From NCBI RefSeq assembly GCF_026262505.1, contig NC_067204.1, positions 11,302,522 through 11,366,521 on the forward strand: 64,000 bases of DNA, in the 5' to 3' direction. This DNA comes from Trichomonas vaginalis G3 (lineage: Eukaryota; Parabasalia; Trichomonadida; Trichomonadidae). Within the stretch, counting starts at the first letter, position 1; each line of letters starts with the position of its first letter. The notes beneath the pieces were generated by a model, which saw nothing but the letters and a program-made list of their open reading frames with translations, was not told where the DNA came from and made no database searches. A program made the position numbers and the translations under genes. Below, piece after piece: positions 10,508 through 17,657 of the stretch.

Positions 10508-11422
10508 TTATAAGCGTTTTACATGAATTGTACGATGTATATTTGAAATCCTAAACAGTTTTGTGGCTTCGATTTCCTCTGTCAGTACATCGAATGTTTT
10601 AACAATGCCGAATGTTTCTTTATATTTCTTCTTGACATCTGAAAGAAGGAAATCGTCAGCTGTTGGATAGTTTTTGTTCAGAAATGCTAACATGTCCATT
10701 TTATCTTCTGCTGGCTTCTCTACTTCTTTCTTTAAGTCAGCATAGTCGTTTCTCATTCTTTCTATCTCTTTGACGGAGTAGTTATATTTCCTCATTGCTG
10801 CTTTACATTTAGAACATTGTGGGTTCATTTTAGCGTTATATTCTGAAACCTTACCTGCTAAAACAACTAAGGCGTCAATGGTTTTCTTTAAATCTGAAGC
10901 AGTTGGTTTTATTTGTTCGTTCCATATTTTACATCTTTTATCTTTATCTCTTATCTGCCATACACATTCAGCAACTAACGAAACAAAGTTGTCGTAGGTC
11001 TTAAACTCCCCAGATTTATATATGTCAGAGATGTTCTTATATAACATGTCGCAATCTTTGTCCATAACCTTATGGTTGCAATGAAATCCTAGAAACTCAT
11101 AGTTTACCTTTCGTATGAACTTCTTTATTTCTACTGAGTCGGTTGTTTTTACTTCTATTTCATCGAATTCAGGAATAGTAAGCTTTTGTTGTTGTATTTC
11201 AGGAAGTTTAGGTAAATGGTCAATAATATCCTGCATTTCATAAAGATACTGTTCATTTGTTTCATCTTTCGCACTACAGTCTAAATTACTTGTTAAAAGT
11301 TCTTGCTTTATCTTCTGGATTTCTGTTTCAAAAGTATATGAAGAAGGAATGAAGCTTTTCATTTCTACTAACATTGAAGTTGGGTTCATAACTAAAGAGT
11401 TTGGTGAAGTTGTTGCTAACAT
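10508..11422 (-). CDS. Accessory protein of unknown function with CxxC pair, family A
   Basis: A 304-residue product that looks whole. It is mostly helical and charged, with a CSKC pair and a following coiled-coil-like stretch (YSVKEIERMRNDYADLKKEV) near residues 200-230. The C-terminal 60 residues form a compact basic domain. I recognise no named family. It sits in the accessory block between the T5orf172 and second KilA-N genes. Upstream are the GTAAGAAC promoter word and a conserved box, and a hairpin cassette follows the stop. Confidence 0.55.
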   Translation of the reverse strand: MLATTSPNSLVMNPTSMLVEMKSFIPSSYTFETEIQKIKQELLTSNLDCSAKDETNEQYLYEMQDIIDHLPKLPEIQQQKLTIPEFDEIEVKTTDSVEIKKFIRKVNYEFLGFHCNHKVMDKDCDMLYKNISDIYKSGEFKTYDNFVSLVAECVWQIRDKDKRCKIWNEQIKPTASDLKKTIDALVVLAGKVSEYNAKMNPQCSKCKAAMRKYNYSVKEIERMRNDYADLKKEVEKPAEDKMDMLAFLNKNYPTADDFLLSDVKKKYKETFGIVKTFDVLTEEIEATKLFRISNIHRTIHVKRL

Positions 11423-11455
11423 GTTCTTACAATAAAAATAAAAAATATTTTTTAA

Positions 11456-11495
11456 ATAAAACTAACTTTATTTTTTCTATCTTAAGGAAATTCTG
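11456..11495 (-). promoter_or_regulatory. Conserved upstream box, copy 3
   Basis: The stretch AACTAACTTTATTTTTTCTA and the adjoining TCTTAAGGAAATTC match copies 1 and 2. It lies about 35 bases before the start of the 304-residue accessory gene. Confidence 0.5.
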
Positions 11496-11499
11496 TATA

Positions 11500-11672
11500 A
11501 AATTCATGAGGTGAGAAAACAGGTGAAAAAACGGGTGAAATCTCACCTCTTCACCTAAAATATATTTTTGCTGAAAAATGACCAAATTTCATGAAAATTC
11601 AAGAGGTGAGAAAAGAGGTGAGAAAACAGGTGAAATCTCACCTCTTCACCTAAACATTATTTTTGCTGAAAA
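11500..11672. repeat. Two hairpin cassettes (GGTGA stem type)
   Basis: Two consecutive units, each with GAGGTGAGA...GGTGAAATCTCACCTC pairing and ending with a version of TAAACATTATTTTTGCTG, the inverse of the word found in the 10.2-kb cluster. They end about 12 bases before the stop of the second KilA-N gene, the same position relative to a minus-strand gene as at 10.5 kb and 12.88 kb. Confidence 0.65.
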
Positions 11673-11683
11673 AAATGGTTCAT

Positions 11684-12346
11684 TTACTCACAATATTTTT
11701 GTACAAAACAACCCCAAGCTTTTAACTTCTTTTCTGCAGCTTCTAATGCTATCTTAGCGAGTTCATATTCTCTAAATTCTCTCTTTAAATCTTCTTGTTC
11801 CCATTGGTCTAGTTCGTATGGAGAGTCTCTATAACCATAACATATCTCACGTTCATGTTCTATTTGTTTTTCATGCATTTTTCTAACTTCTTGTTCGAAC
11901 AAATGTTTTGTATTCTCTACTGTATCTTCAAGTTCTTCTTCATCTAATTTCTCATGAACTTTCTTGTCTATGGAGTCCAGAATTTTTCCAACTGCTATAC
12001 AATATTTTGGAGAAGCCCACATTGCTATATAGTTTACAAGTCTTGGGTCTACATACATTCCTCTAACCTGTTTGATTTCATCAGGAATTCCTGCATGAAT
12101 TTTGTATAAAAAGCAACCCGCTGTTTTCCGCGGGTTGGTATATTCTTCACAAAATGCCTCAAAATACTCTTCCCAGGACTTATTTTCCAACAACCTTCTA
12201 AAGTCTTTCCTAAACTGCTGACACATCTTTGTTGCATTTATATAACCATCCTTGTCTCTACGTAAGACTTCAATACCGTTGTAAGTGCCTTTTGTGAATG
12301 TTTCGCCATTAGATTTGTTCGTGAACGTTTTTGCTTCGACTGTCAT
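11684..12346 (-). CDS. KilA-N domain protein 2, family A accessory gene
   Basis: A 220-residue product that looks whole. The KilA-N domain spans about residues 15-120: GIEVLRRDKDGYINATKMCQ, then KSWEEYFEAF, then GMYVDPRLVNYIAMWASPKY. It is followed by an acidic coiled-coil-like tail. It is a probable sequence-specific DNA-binding regulator. The start at 12346 follows the TATTTTTATTGTAAGAAC promoter; a longer reading frame upstream runs into iterons and was rejected. A hairpin (AACCCGC...GCGGGTT) lies inside the coding sequence at about 12115-12136 and encodes NPRKTAGC; it is repeated outside the gene at 12683. Confidence 0.8.
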   Translation of the reverse strand: MTVEAKTFTNKSNGETFTKGTYNGIEVLRRDKDGYINATKMCQQFRKDFRRLLENKSWEEYFEAFCEEYTNPRKTAGCFLYKIHAGIPDEIKQVRGMYVDPRLVNYIAMWASPKYCIAVGKILDSIDKKVHEKLDEEELEDTVENTKHLFEQEVRKMHEKQIEHEREICYGYRDSPYELDQWEQEDLKREFREYELAKIALEAAEKKLKAWGCFVQKYCE

Positions 12347-12429
12347 ACTGTTCTTACAATAAAAATAAAAAAAATATTTTTTGGTGGGACGTCGGACATT
12401 CGTTTGTGGCTTAACCGTCGGACCACAAC

Positions 12430-12612
12430 GATAAAAATCTCGACAAAACATATACGATGAAGAAGTCTTGACAAAACATATACGATGAAGTCTTAACAAA
12501 AAATATACGATGAAATCTATTTCCTGTGTTGTTGTCAAAATGTCATGTTGTCACACTTTTTCAGAGAAGTTAAAATGACCGAGTGACATGGTGACACCTT
12601 CAGTAAACATCT
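12430..12612. other. Iterons plus cross-family conserved motif (possible origin or regulatory hub)
   Basis: Three diverged copies of GACAAAACATATACGATGAAG (about 12453-12520) resemble the subterminal iterons of family A. Directly after them, 12535-12605 reads AATGTCATGTTGTCA, AGAGAAGTTAA, then TGACATGGTGACACCTTCAG. The same words in the same order occur in the family B terminal repeats (near 36000 and 51950) and at 44.0-44.3 kb. No gene overlaps the block. An origin, enhancer or recombination site is possible. Confidence 0.5.
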
Positions 12613-12616
12613 CATT

Positions 12617-12655
12617 TTAACTCACTTTTTTTCTATCTTAAGGAAATTCATGAAA
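12617..12655 (-). promoter_or_regulatory. Conserved upstream box, copy 4
   Basis: CTCACTTTTTTTCTATCTTA followed by AGGAAATTCATGA matches the other three boxes. It is the most distant from its presumed gene (KilA-N 2), separated by the iteron and motif block. Confidence 0.45.
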
Positions 12656-12669
12656 ATTCACCTGTTGAA

Positions 12670-12745
12670 CTTTGTATAAAAAGCAACCCGCCGAATTCCG
12701 CGGGTTGGTATATTCTTCACAAAATGCTTGTTTTGAGGTCGAGCC
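12670..12745. repeat. Displaced fragment of KilA-N gene 2 with hairpins
   Basis: 12673-12727 repeats 12102-12157 of the KilA-N coding sequence, including the AACCCGC/GCGGGTT hairpin, but with a different loop. A second small hairpin (GAGCCACTTTTGGCTC) follows. It is a local duplication scar, not a gene. Confidence 0.6.
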
Positions 12746-12819
12746 ACTTTTGGCTCCACCGTATTCTTTCAACCAAAAACTCATTTTTGTCGAATTCAGC
12801 ACAAAATTCATGAAAATTC

Positions 12820-12882
12820 AAGAGGTTAGAAAACGTGTTAGAAAACGTGTTAGATCTAACATTCTAACATAAACTTTATTTT
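12820..12882. repeat. Hairpin cassette (TGTTAGA stem type)
   Basis: AGGTTAGAAAACGTGTTAGA and the following repeat pair with GATCTAACATTCTAACAT, then TAAACTTTATTTTTCAA. It abuts the stop of the next minus-strand gene, as the other cassettes do. Confidence 0.6.
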
Positions 12883-13743
12883 TCAATACTTTTTCAGCAC
12901 TTTTCCGTAGTTATATATGAAAGACAATTCGAGATAAAAGTCATAGTACAATGGAATAATATGTTGCACACCATTTGTTGTGAACCAAACTTGAAAGTCA
13001 GAGAAACTGTTACTAGGTGGTTCGTAGAATTTAGAAGCAAAGTCATAAAAGTCCTTACCAATACATAGAAAACTATTGTTGCTTGAACTGAAACTTGCAT
13101 GACACATAACATTTTGAGGGTCAAACACGTTTCTATAAACTGTCAAATCTGCTGGTGGACGTATAAATTTAAATGGACCATCTGGTGGTAATGGTTCGTT
13201 CTGGTTTAGTAACCGAAGAAATTGTGCCCAAGAACGTTTGTCTACTTCCCAAAATAAAAACTGTGTATCTCTTGGAGGGTTAATTTCAATCCTTTGAAAT
13301 GAAACTGTGGAATTCATCTTGTCATATTCTAGTTTCAGATAGTATTTTCCGTTTAGTAAAGAGTCGTATTTTTCTTGAAATTCCCAATAATATTTGTTTA
13401 TTTGAGTTTGAAAGTCATTTAGAGTTTTCTCAAGACTTTCGTCTGAACGAACTGTAAAGATTCTCATTTCGTCAAATTTGTCTATTAGACCATCATCACC
13501 TTTATATTGCCCATGAAAATATACTGCGAACATAAAAGCGTTAGTTCTATTTGAAAACAAAACTCTTCTAAATCCTATTGCCTTTGCTTCTGAAGGACTT
13601 TGAAGCCAACGAATTGGATAGTCAAACCTGTATGAACGGGATGAAATTTCTTCATCTGATACAGTCCTACCAGCGTTTGTAAAGATATAGTCTAACGGTT
13701 TTGTATCTGCTACTTTTGTTCTTTGTTTTTCAACCTGAAACAT
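12883..13743 (-). CDS. Paralogue 1 of a two-member family A protein (structural candidate)
   Basis: A 286-residue product that looks whole. It shares its N-terminus (YRFDYPIRWLQSPSEAKAIG) and C-terminus (HASFSSSNNSFLC, FYEPPSNSFSDFQVWFTT, FYLELSFIYNYG) with the plus-strand gene at 18946-19794. No named domain is recognised. Many aromatic residues and strand-like segments suggest a beta-rich structural or surface protein, but that is inference. The gene is on the opposite strand to its paralogue, the pair bracketing the HNH to integrase block. Confidence 0.6.
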   Translation of the reverse strand: MFQVEKQRTKVADTKPLDYIFTNAGRTVSDEEISSRSYRFDYPIRWLQSPSEAKAIGFRRVLFSNRTNAFMFAVYFHGQYKGDDGLIDKFDEMRIFTVRSDESLEKTLNDFQTQINKYYWEFQEKYDSLLNGKYYLKLEYDKMNSTVSFQRIEINPPRDTQFLFWEVDKRSWAQFLRLLNQNEPLPPDGPFKFIRPPADLTVYRNVFDPQNVMCHASFSSSNNSFLCIGKDFYDFASKFYEPPSNSFSDFQVWFTTNGVQHIIPLYYDFYLELSFIYNYGKVLKKY

Positions 13744-13785
13744 TTAATATATGTAAAAATATATTGTTTTAAAAGTAAACGTTTT

Positions 13786-13822
13786 AAAATGGTATGCCAT
13801 TTCATATTTCTCATCTAACAAA
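13786..13822. repeat. Fragment matching HNH gene ends
   Basis: AAAATGGTATGCCAT followed by TTCATATTTCTCATCTAACA joins words that are otherwise found at the 3' end (14568-14578) and near the 5' end (15079-15103) of the HNH gene. It partly overlaps the end of the following minus-strand gene. Confidence 0.45.
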
Positions 13823-14534
13823 CATGTTGTCTGACTGCTTGAGGGTTAGGTTGGTACCATTCGAACTTGACACTTGCAATTCCTTCAATTGCATTCAAAA
13901 TATCGGAGTCTGAATCAGCCATTTGTTCTCTCTTTGTAGTCTTGAAAGCGTCAAGAAGTTTTGCAGCTGTTTGTTCATTGCCATTTGCATAGTAAATGTG
14001 ACCATCTAAATCTGTTACGGTTAGTCTGAGATTGTATCCTTTCTTATTTCCATCTTGTATGGCAGCAAGTACACCCATGAAGCCTTCTTTGTTCTTTCCT
14101 TCGTCAAAGTTTACTGTAAAGGTTCGACCAGAAGTAATTTGACTTCTAACTTCACGGTACTTCTCATATGCATATCTTGTTCTTTCCATGGGAGCATGTG
14201 CGTCTTCACCTTTTCCTTTTTTCCTTCTCAAAGGATGCAATTGTTCGTCATGTTTCCAGTAGAATCTGGCAAAGCCGTCGTGTCCTTCAACTTGAGGCTC
14301 AGTAACATTGAAAGGCATGTTCATAAGACATTCTTCTTCTAACCTCTCTAGTCTGTTTGGATAATTGGCACGTGCTGTTTCCAAATCCATTTCGTAGCGA
14401 AGACCAGACAATTTGTCATAGACTTTTATGGGTCTTCCCTTCCTATATTTAAAATTCTTCGAAACTCTCCAACCATATCTTTGCAACTCTGCTTTTATTC
14501 TAGCAGACTTTCTATCCATTCTATATGGGGGCAT
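13815..14534 (-). CDS. Basic protein of unknown function, family A
   Basis: A 239-residue product that looks whole. The N-terminal 60 residues are strongly basic (MDRKSARIKAELQRYGWRVS, then FKYRKGRPIKVYD), followed by a mixed domain and a C-terminal region with GRTFTVNFDEGKNKEGFMG. I do not recognise it; a DNA-associated virion protein is possible from the basic start. I chose the ATG at 14534 because it directly follows an A+T-rich promoter tract, whereas the longer frame overlaps the HNH gene. Confidence 0.55.
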   Translation of the reverse strand: MPPYRMDRKSARIKAELQRYGWRVSKNFKYRKGRPIKVYDKLSGLRYEMDLETARANYPNRLERLEEECLMNMPFNVTEPQVEGHDGFARFYWKHDEQLHPLRRKKGKGEDAHAPMERTRYAYEKYREVRSQITSGRTFTVNFDEGKNKEGFMGVLAAIQDGNKKGYNLRLTVTDLDGHIYYANGNEQTAAKLLDAFKTTKREQMADSDSDILNAIEGIASVKFEWYQPNPQAVRQHVC

Positions 14535-14559
14535 TTTATAAAAATAAAAATATACTGTT

Positions 14560-15144
14560 TTAAAATGGTATGCCATATAGCTTCTTGAATTTGTTAAGAA
14601 GTATTTGAACGTTTTTTCCATCTGTATCTCTAGTGTTTACATAAGCATAGCCTGCCTTAGTAAAATATACTTGTAATTTTCTATAGTTTACGCCGGTATA
14701 AAAGTAGAAAGAGTCCTGTTCTTCGCTGTAGTAGTAAAACTCAAACGTATGCTTACCATAGTCTGTAATTTCAATTGCTTCATCTTCTAGTTCGTCGACA
14801 AATTCGAATACAATATCTCGAAATTTGCCTATGTTCTTATTGTTTTCAGAACAAGTGACCCAGCGTAAGTTTTCAAGTCTATTGTCGTTTCTTATATGGT
14901 TTATATGGTCTACAAAAGGTAAATTGTTAGGATTCGGTATAAAATGAGTTGCAATGACAACATGTTTTAAATAGCATTTTCCACCCAGATTCATCATAGC
15001 ATATCCGTCATTTCGCTCCCATCCGCTTAAAACTCTTTTTGTCTCTTTGTTTCTGACTTCAAATGACTCACAACAGTGAATTTCATATTTCTCATCTAAC
15101 AAACAAGTTTTCCAACGGTCTGTTCCAACAAACTCAGCGTACAT
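14560..15144 (-). CDS. HNH homing-type endonuclease (NUMOD4-like), family A
   Basis: A 194-residue product that looks whole. The N-terminus fits the NUMOD4 pattern (VRNKETKRVLSGWERNDGYA). The HNH core is at about residues 60-104: HVVIATHFIPNPNNLPFVDH, then RLENLRWVTCSENNK. The remaining 90 residues form a separate domain without a recognised family. Such enzymes are selfish endonucleases common in phages and large DNA viruses. Scattered fragments of its two ends lie on both sides (13786 and 15190), which suggests repeated break-and-repair events at this place. Confidence 0.85.
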   Translation of the reverse strand: MYAEFVGTDRWKTCLLDEKYEIHCCESFEVRNKETKRVLSGWERNDGYAMMNLGGKCYLKHVVIATHFIPNPNNLPFVDHINHIRNDNRLENLRWVTCSENNKNIGKFRDIVFEFVDELEDEAIEITDYGKHTFEFYYYSEEQDSFYFYTGVNYRKLQVYFTKAGYAYVNTRDTDGKNVQILLNKFKKLYGIPF

Positions 15145-15189
15145 TTCAAATAAAATAAAAAAATGTTTTTTTTTTAAAAAATGTTTTAT

Positions 15190-15345
15190 TTTAAATGGTA
15201 TGCCATTTCATATTTCTCATCTAATTTCTCATGAACTTTCTTCATCTAATTTCTCATGAACTTCATCGTCAATGTTTTGTAAAGACTTCTTCATCTATGT
15301 CTTCCCAACGGTCTTTTCCGACAGACTCAGCGTACATTTCTATAA
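15190..15345. repeat. Rearranged fragments of the HNH gene
   Basis: The intergenic stretch upstream of the HNH gene repeats TTTTAAATGGTATGCCATTT, then TTCATATTTCTCATCTAA (the latter several times, diverged), then CCAACGGTCTKTTCCRACA with CAGCGTACATTTC, the 5' end of the HNH gene. It includes the coding word for MYAE but opens no reading frame. It appears to be a remnant of an additional or partly deleted HNH copy. Confidence 0.6.
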
Positions 15346-15367
15346 AAATAAAAAAAATGTTTTTTCT

Positions 15368-15952
15368 TTACTTTACGTAACCACCCGCTGCCAAAAGTCT
15401 TTGACGCCAACCCATACCAGCTAATGAAGGTTGACTTGGTTTAGTCTGGAGACTAAACTTTGGTTTTGGTTTATCTTCAGTTTTTGGCTCCCCTTCTTCT
15501 ATTGGTTTTTCGTCACTTTTCGGTTCTTCTGACTTTACCTCACTTGCTGGAATAGTAGTGTCGTCAACATCTTCATAAATATCATATGCCATCTGTTTCT
15601 GTTTTCCTTTCAACTTTTTGTGTTTGTTGTAAAGTTTAGAATATTTTGACTCTAAGTCAATGAGATGTTCTATAATGAACTGTTGGTCGGTGAAGTAAAC
15701 TTTTCCATCTGTTGTCTCTTTAGTTCCTTCAGACTTCAATATTTTATTTGTGAGAGTCTGTTTCTTTTTTGAGATACTAGCCGTTCCATTTCTATGAAAA
15801 GTGACTTTGTAGTTAGGGTTTGTATTTCCAGACCTGGCACTTTCTATTATTGAATTTTTCTCTTCATCTGTAAGTTCTTTGACAGGTTTTGACAATGGTT
15901 CTGAACTTTTTGTTTGTGGTGTCAAATCTACCGTTTCAACTTCTTCGGTCAT
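15368..15952 (-). CDS. Proline/lysine-rich acidic protein of unknown function, family A
   Basis: A 194-residue product that looks whole. It has a short structured middle (FTDQQFIIEHLIDLESKYSK and a coiled-coil-like continuation) flanked by disordered, charged ends. It finishes with GMGWRQRLLAAGGYVK, a basic C-terminus. No family is recognised. The start is preceded by TTTTTTACTGAGATGAA, the same promoter word as the next gene upstream. It could be a virion core or scaffold protein. Confidence 0.5.
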   Translation of the reverse strand: MTEEVETVDLTPQTKSSEPLSKPVKELTDEEKNSIIESARSGNTNPNYKVTFHRNGTASISKKKQTLTNKILKSEGTKETTDGKVYFTDQQFIIEHLIDLESKYSKLYNKHKKLKGKQKQMAYDIYEDVDDTTIPASEVKSEEPKSDEKPIEEGEPKTEDKPKPKFSLQTKPSQPSLAGMGWRQRLLAAGGYVK

Positions 15953-15971
15953 TTCATCTCAGTAAAAAATT
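15953..15971 (-). promoter_or_regulatory. TTTTTTACTGAGATGAA promoter word, copy 1
   Basis: Read on the minus strand, TTTTTTACTGAGATGAA directly precedes the ATG at 15952. The identical word precedes the small gene starting at 16124 (16125-16141). Two perfect copies, each touching a start codon, make an initiator or core promoter likely. Confidence 0.55.
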
Positions 15972-16124
15972 TTAGTTTGGTTTGTTTTCAACTGGTTGTT
16001 GTTGTTTTTTAAGTCGGTCTAAAACTTCCTGAGGTATAGGAAGAACTTGACAAACACGTTGTGTAACTGCTGGAAGTCGACAAATCCATCTTGAACCCAT
16101 TTGTCTCAATGCTGTATTGTTCAT
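15972..16124 (-). CDS. 50-residue protein of unknown function, family A
   Basis: A short gene found from its promoter: ATG at 16124, 50 codons and a TAA stop. The product begins MNNTALRQMGSRWICRLP and ends in a glutamine/lysine tail (KKQQQPVENKPN). The same promoter word stands before it as before the following gene, which supports it being real. The arginine-rich, two-cysteine sequence is not recognised. Confidence 0.55.
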   Translation of the reverse strand: MNNTALRQMGSRWICRLPAVTQRVCQVLPIPQEVLDRLKKQQQPVENKPN

Positions 16125-16143
16125 TTCATCTCAGTAAAAAACT

Positions 16144-16545
16144 TTACATTCCCCACGTTTGAGGCGGTTGAGGTTGGTTATTGTTTACCCATTGTTGTGC
16201 ATGGTTATATCCTCTGTTAAAGAATCTTTCACCTTGGTCCATATAGTGTCCTGCTTGGTTATAGTAGTCATTTGCTTTGTTATAATAGTTTCCTGCTTGT
16301 GTTCTTACATTATCCATCCATCCTTGAACTTTTCCTCTTGTTTCAGGATTTGGAATAAGATTTGTTGCATCTCGTGCTACATCCCAACCTTTCTGTACAG
16401 TTTGTATAATAGGTTGTGCTTTCTCTTTAAGTATACCTAATGTACTCAAAATCTTCCTTCCAACTCCAAATACACCTCTGGCTATTGTTCCCACTGCGGG
16501 TAAAAATCTGGATGCAACTCCTGCTAATGCGCCAAATAAACCCAT
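16144..16545 (-). CDS. Amphipathic N-terminus minor virion protein candidate, family A
   Basis: A 133-residue product that looks whole. It starts MGLFGALAGVASRFLPAVG, a glycine/alanine-rich amphipathic helix, then has a polar middle and a tail of asparagine, tyrosine and glutamine repeats (YYNKANDYYNQAGHYMDQGE). The N-terminal design resembles the membrane-active helix of adenovirus protein VI-like minor capsid proteins; this is a resemblance only. It lies back to back with the integrase gene, separated by 17 bases. Confidence 0.5.
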   Translation of the reverse strand: MGLFGALAGVASRFLPAVGTIARGVFGVGRKILSTLGILKEKAQPIIQTVQKGWDVARDATNLIPNPETRGKVQGWMDNVRTQAGNYYNKANDYYNQAGHYMDQGERFFNRGYNHAQQWVNNNQPQPPQTWGM

Positions 16546-16562
16546 TTCTTACAGGGTAAAAA
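16546..16562. promoter_or_regulatory. 17-bp divergent promoter, amphipathic protein / integrase
   Basis: Only TTCTTACAGGGTAAAAA separates the two start codons. TTCTTAC is the reverse of the GTAAGAA word seen before the accessory genes. Any promoters must lie in this gap or inside the coding sequences. Confidence 0.45.
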
Positions 16563-17657
16563 ATGACGAATCCAAACAAGGACCCCTATGTTTCTAAAGC
16601 AACAAAGAAAGCACTCATGGTAAAAATCTTTAGTTCGACACCAAATGCTTGGTTTATGGATATCTTGGAAAACATTCCGAGATATAGAGAAGATGGACCA
16701 CCATACTGGCTAATATTTGTTGGTCAAAACACAAGATACTGTGAAGCCATACCATTATGGTCCAAAAATATTTTAGATGTGAAAACTGCTTTGACAATAT
16801 TCGTTGACAAATACCATCCAACAAAACTGACATCTGACTGTGAAAGTTCTTTCAAATCAGACGATATTAAAAACTATCTGCGTTCAAAAAATGTAAACCA
16901 ATATTTCATTGTCGACCAAAACCATTCTGCTCTTGGTGTCATTGACAGTTGTATAAAAATCTTAAGAGACTTAAACCAACCACAAGGTGGTGAAGCAAAT
17001 GAAATGTCATATGACGACAAGTATAGACATTTCTCCATGGCAAAGATGAGACAAGTTTTAAATATTTACAATAGCCGTAAACAAAAAGGTTTGGGAAACC
17101 ACTCCCCCGAAGAAATGAAAAACAACCCCGACTTAGAGAAAGACTATATATTTAATAGTTTAGTCAAAAGAGACAAACAAGAAAGAATGCCGGGCTTCAA
17201 ACTTAAGAAAGGCGACAAAGTAAAAATAGAAATACCTAAACGCGACCCATATGAAAATACTATTGACTATGACAACAATGGGAACCCGACAGGTACTCAC
17301 ATTCGTGTTCGTAAAAATAGAAGAAAGTATACAAGAGAATATTATGAAGTTTTAGGCAAACATGGCAAAATGTACAGACTGCAAGCAGAAGATAAAACTA
17401 CTATTGTCAGACCTCGTTTCAAACTTGTCAAAGTTCAAGGTGGTATACTTTCAAAGACAGTTCCTAACAAATATAAACAACTCCTGACGAATATGCTAAA
17501 GAAGTTGAAAATGACGACTAAGCATTTCTATACCATGCGTAAACTGTCATGTAAGGTGGCATGTAGTCTTTACTTTGTCCCGTTGTTTGCGTATATCCCG
17601 AAACGCGATGTGTATGGTTTCCATCTCCCTGAGTGTTACCCCAGAAACAATTTATAG
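16563..17657 (+). CDS. Polinton integrase (rve-type, D-D-35-D), family A
   Basis: A 364-residue product that looks whole. The catalytic core shows WFMD (Asp33), LTSDCESSF (Asp92) and ALGVIDSCIKILRD (Asp128), giving the 35-residue spacing typical of retrovirus-like integrases, with Asp at the third acidic position. A C-terminal basic domain (residues 215-300: FKLKKGDKVKIEI, YEVLGKHGKMYRLQAE) fits the SH3-like DNA-binding part. The enzyme would insert the element with a short target duplication. Its 3' end overlaps the convergent fibre gene by 140 bases. Confidence 0.85.
   Translation: MTNPNKDPYVSKATKKALMVKIFSSTPNAWFMDILENIPRYREDGPPYWLIFVGQNTRYCEAIPLWSKNILDVKTALTIFVDKYHPTKLTSDCESSFKSDDIKNYLRSKNVNQYFIVDQNHSALGVIDSCIKILRDLNQPQGGEANEMSYDDKYRHFSMAKMRQVLNIYNSRKQKGLGNHSPEEMKNNPDLEKDYIFNSLVKRDKQERMPGFKLKKGDKVKIEIPKRDPYENTIDYDNNGNPTGTHIRVRKNRRKYTREYYEVLGKHGKMYRLQAEDKTTIVRPRFKLVKVQGGILSKTVPNKYKQLLTNMLKKLKMTTKHFYTMRKLSCKVACSLYFVPLFAYIPKRDVYGFHLPECYPRNNL

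Noticed and set aside
12360-12538. N-terminal extension of KilA-N protein 2
   Set aside because: The extension runs through the promoter word and iterons, and a conserved-looking start exists at 12346.
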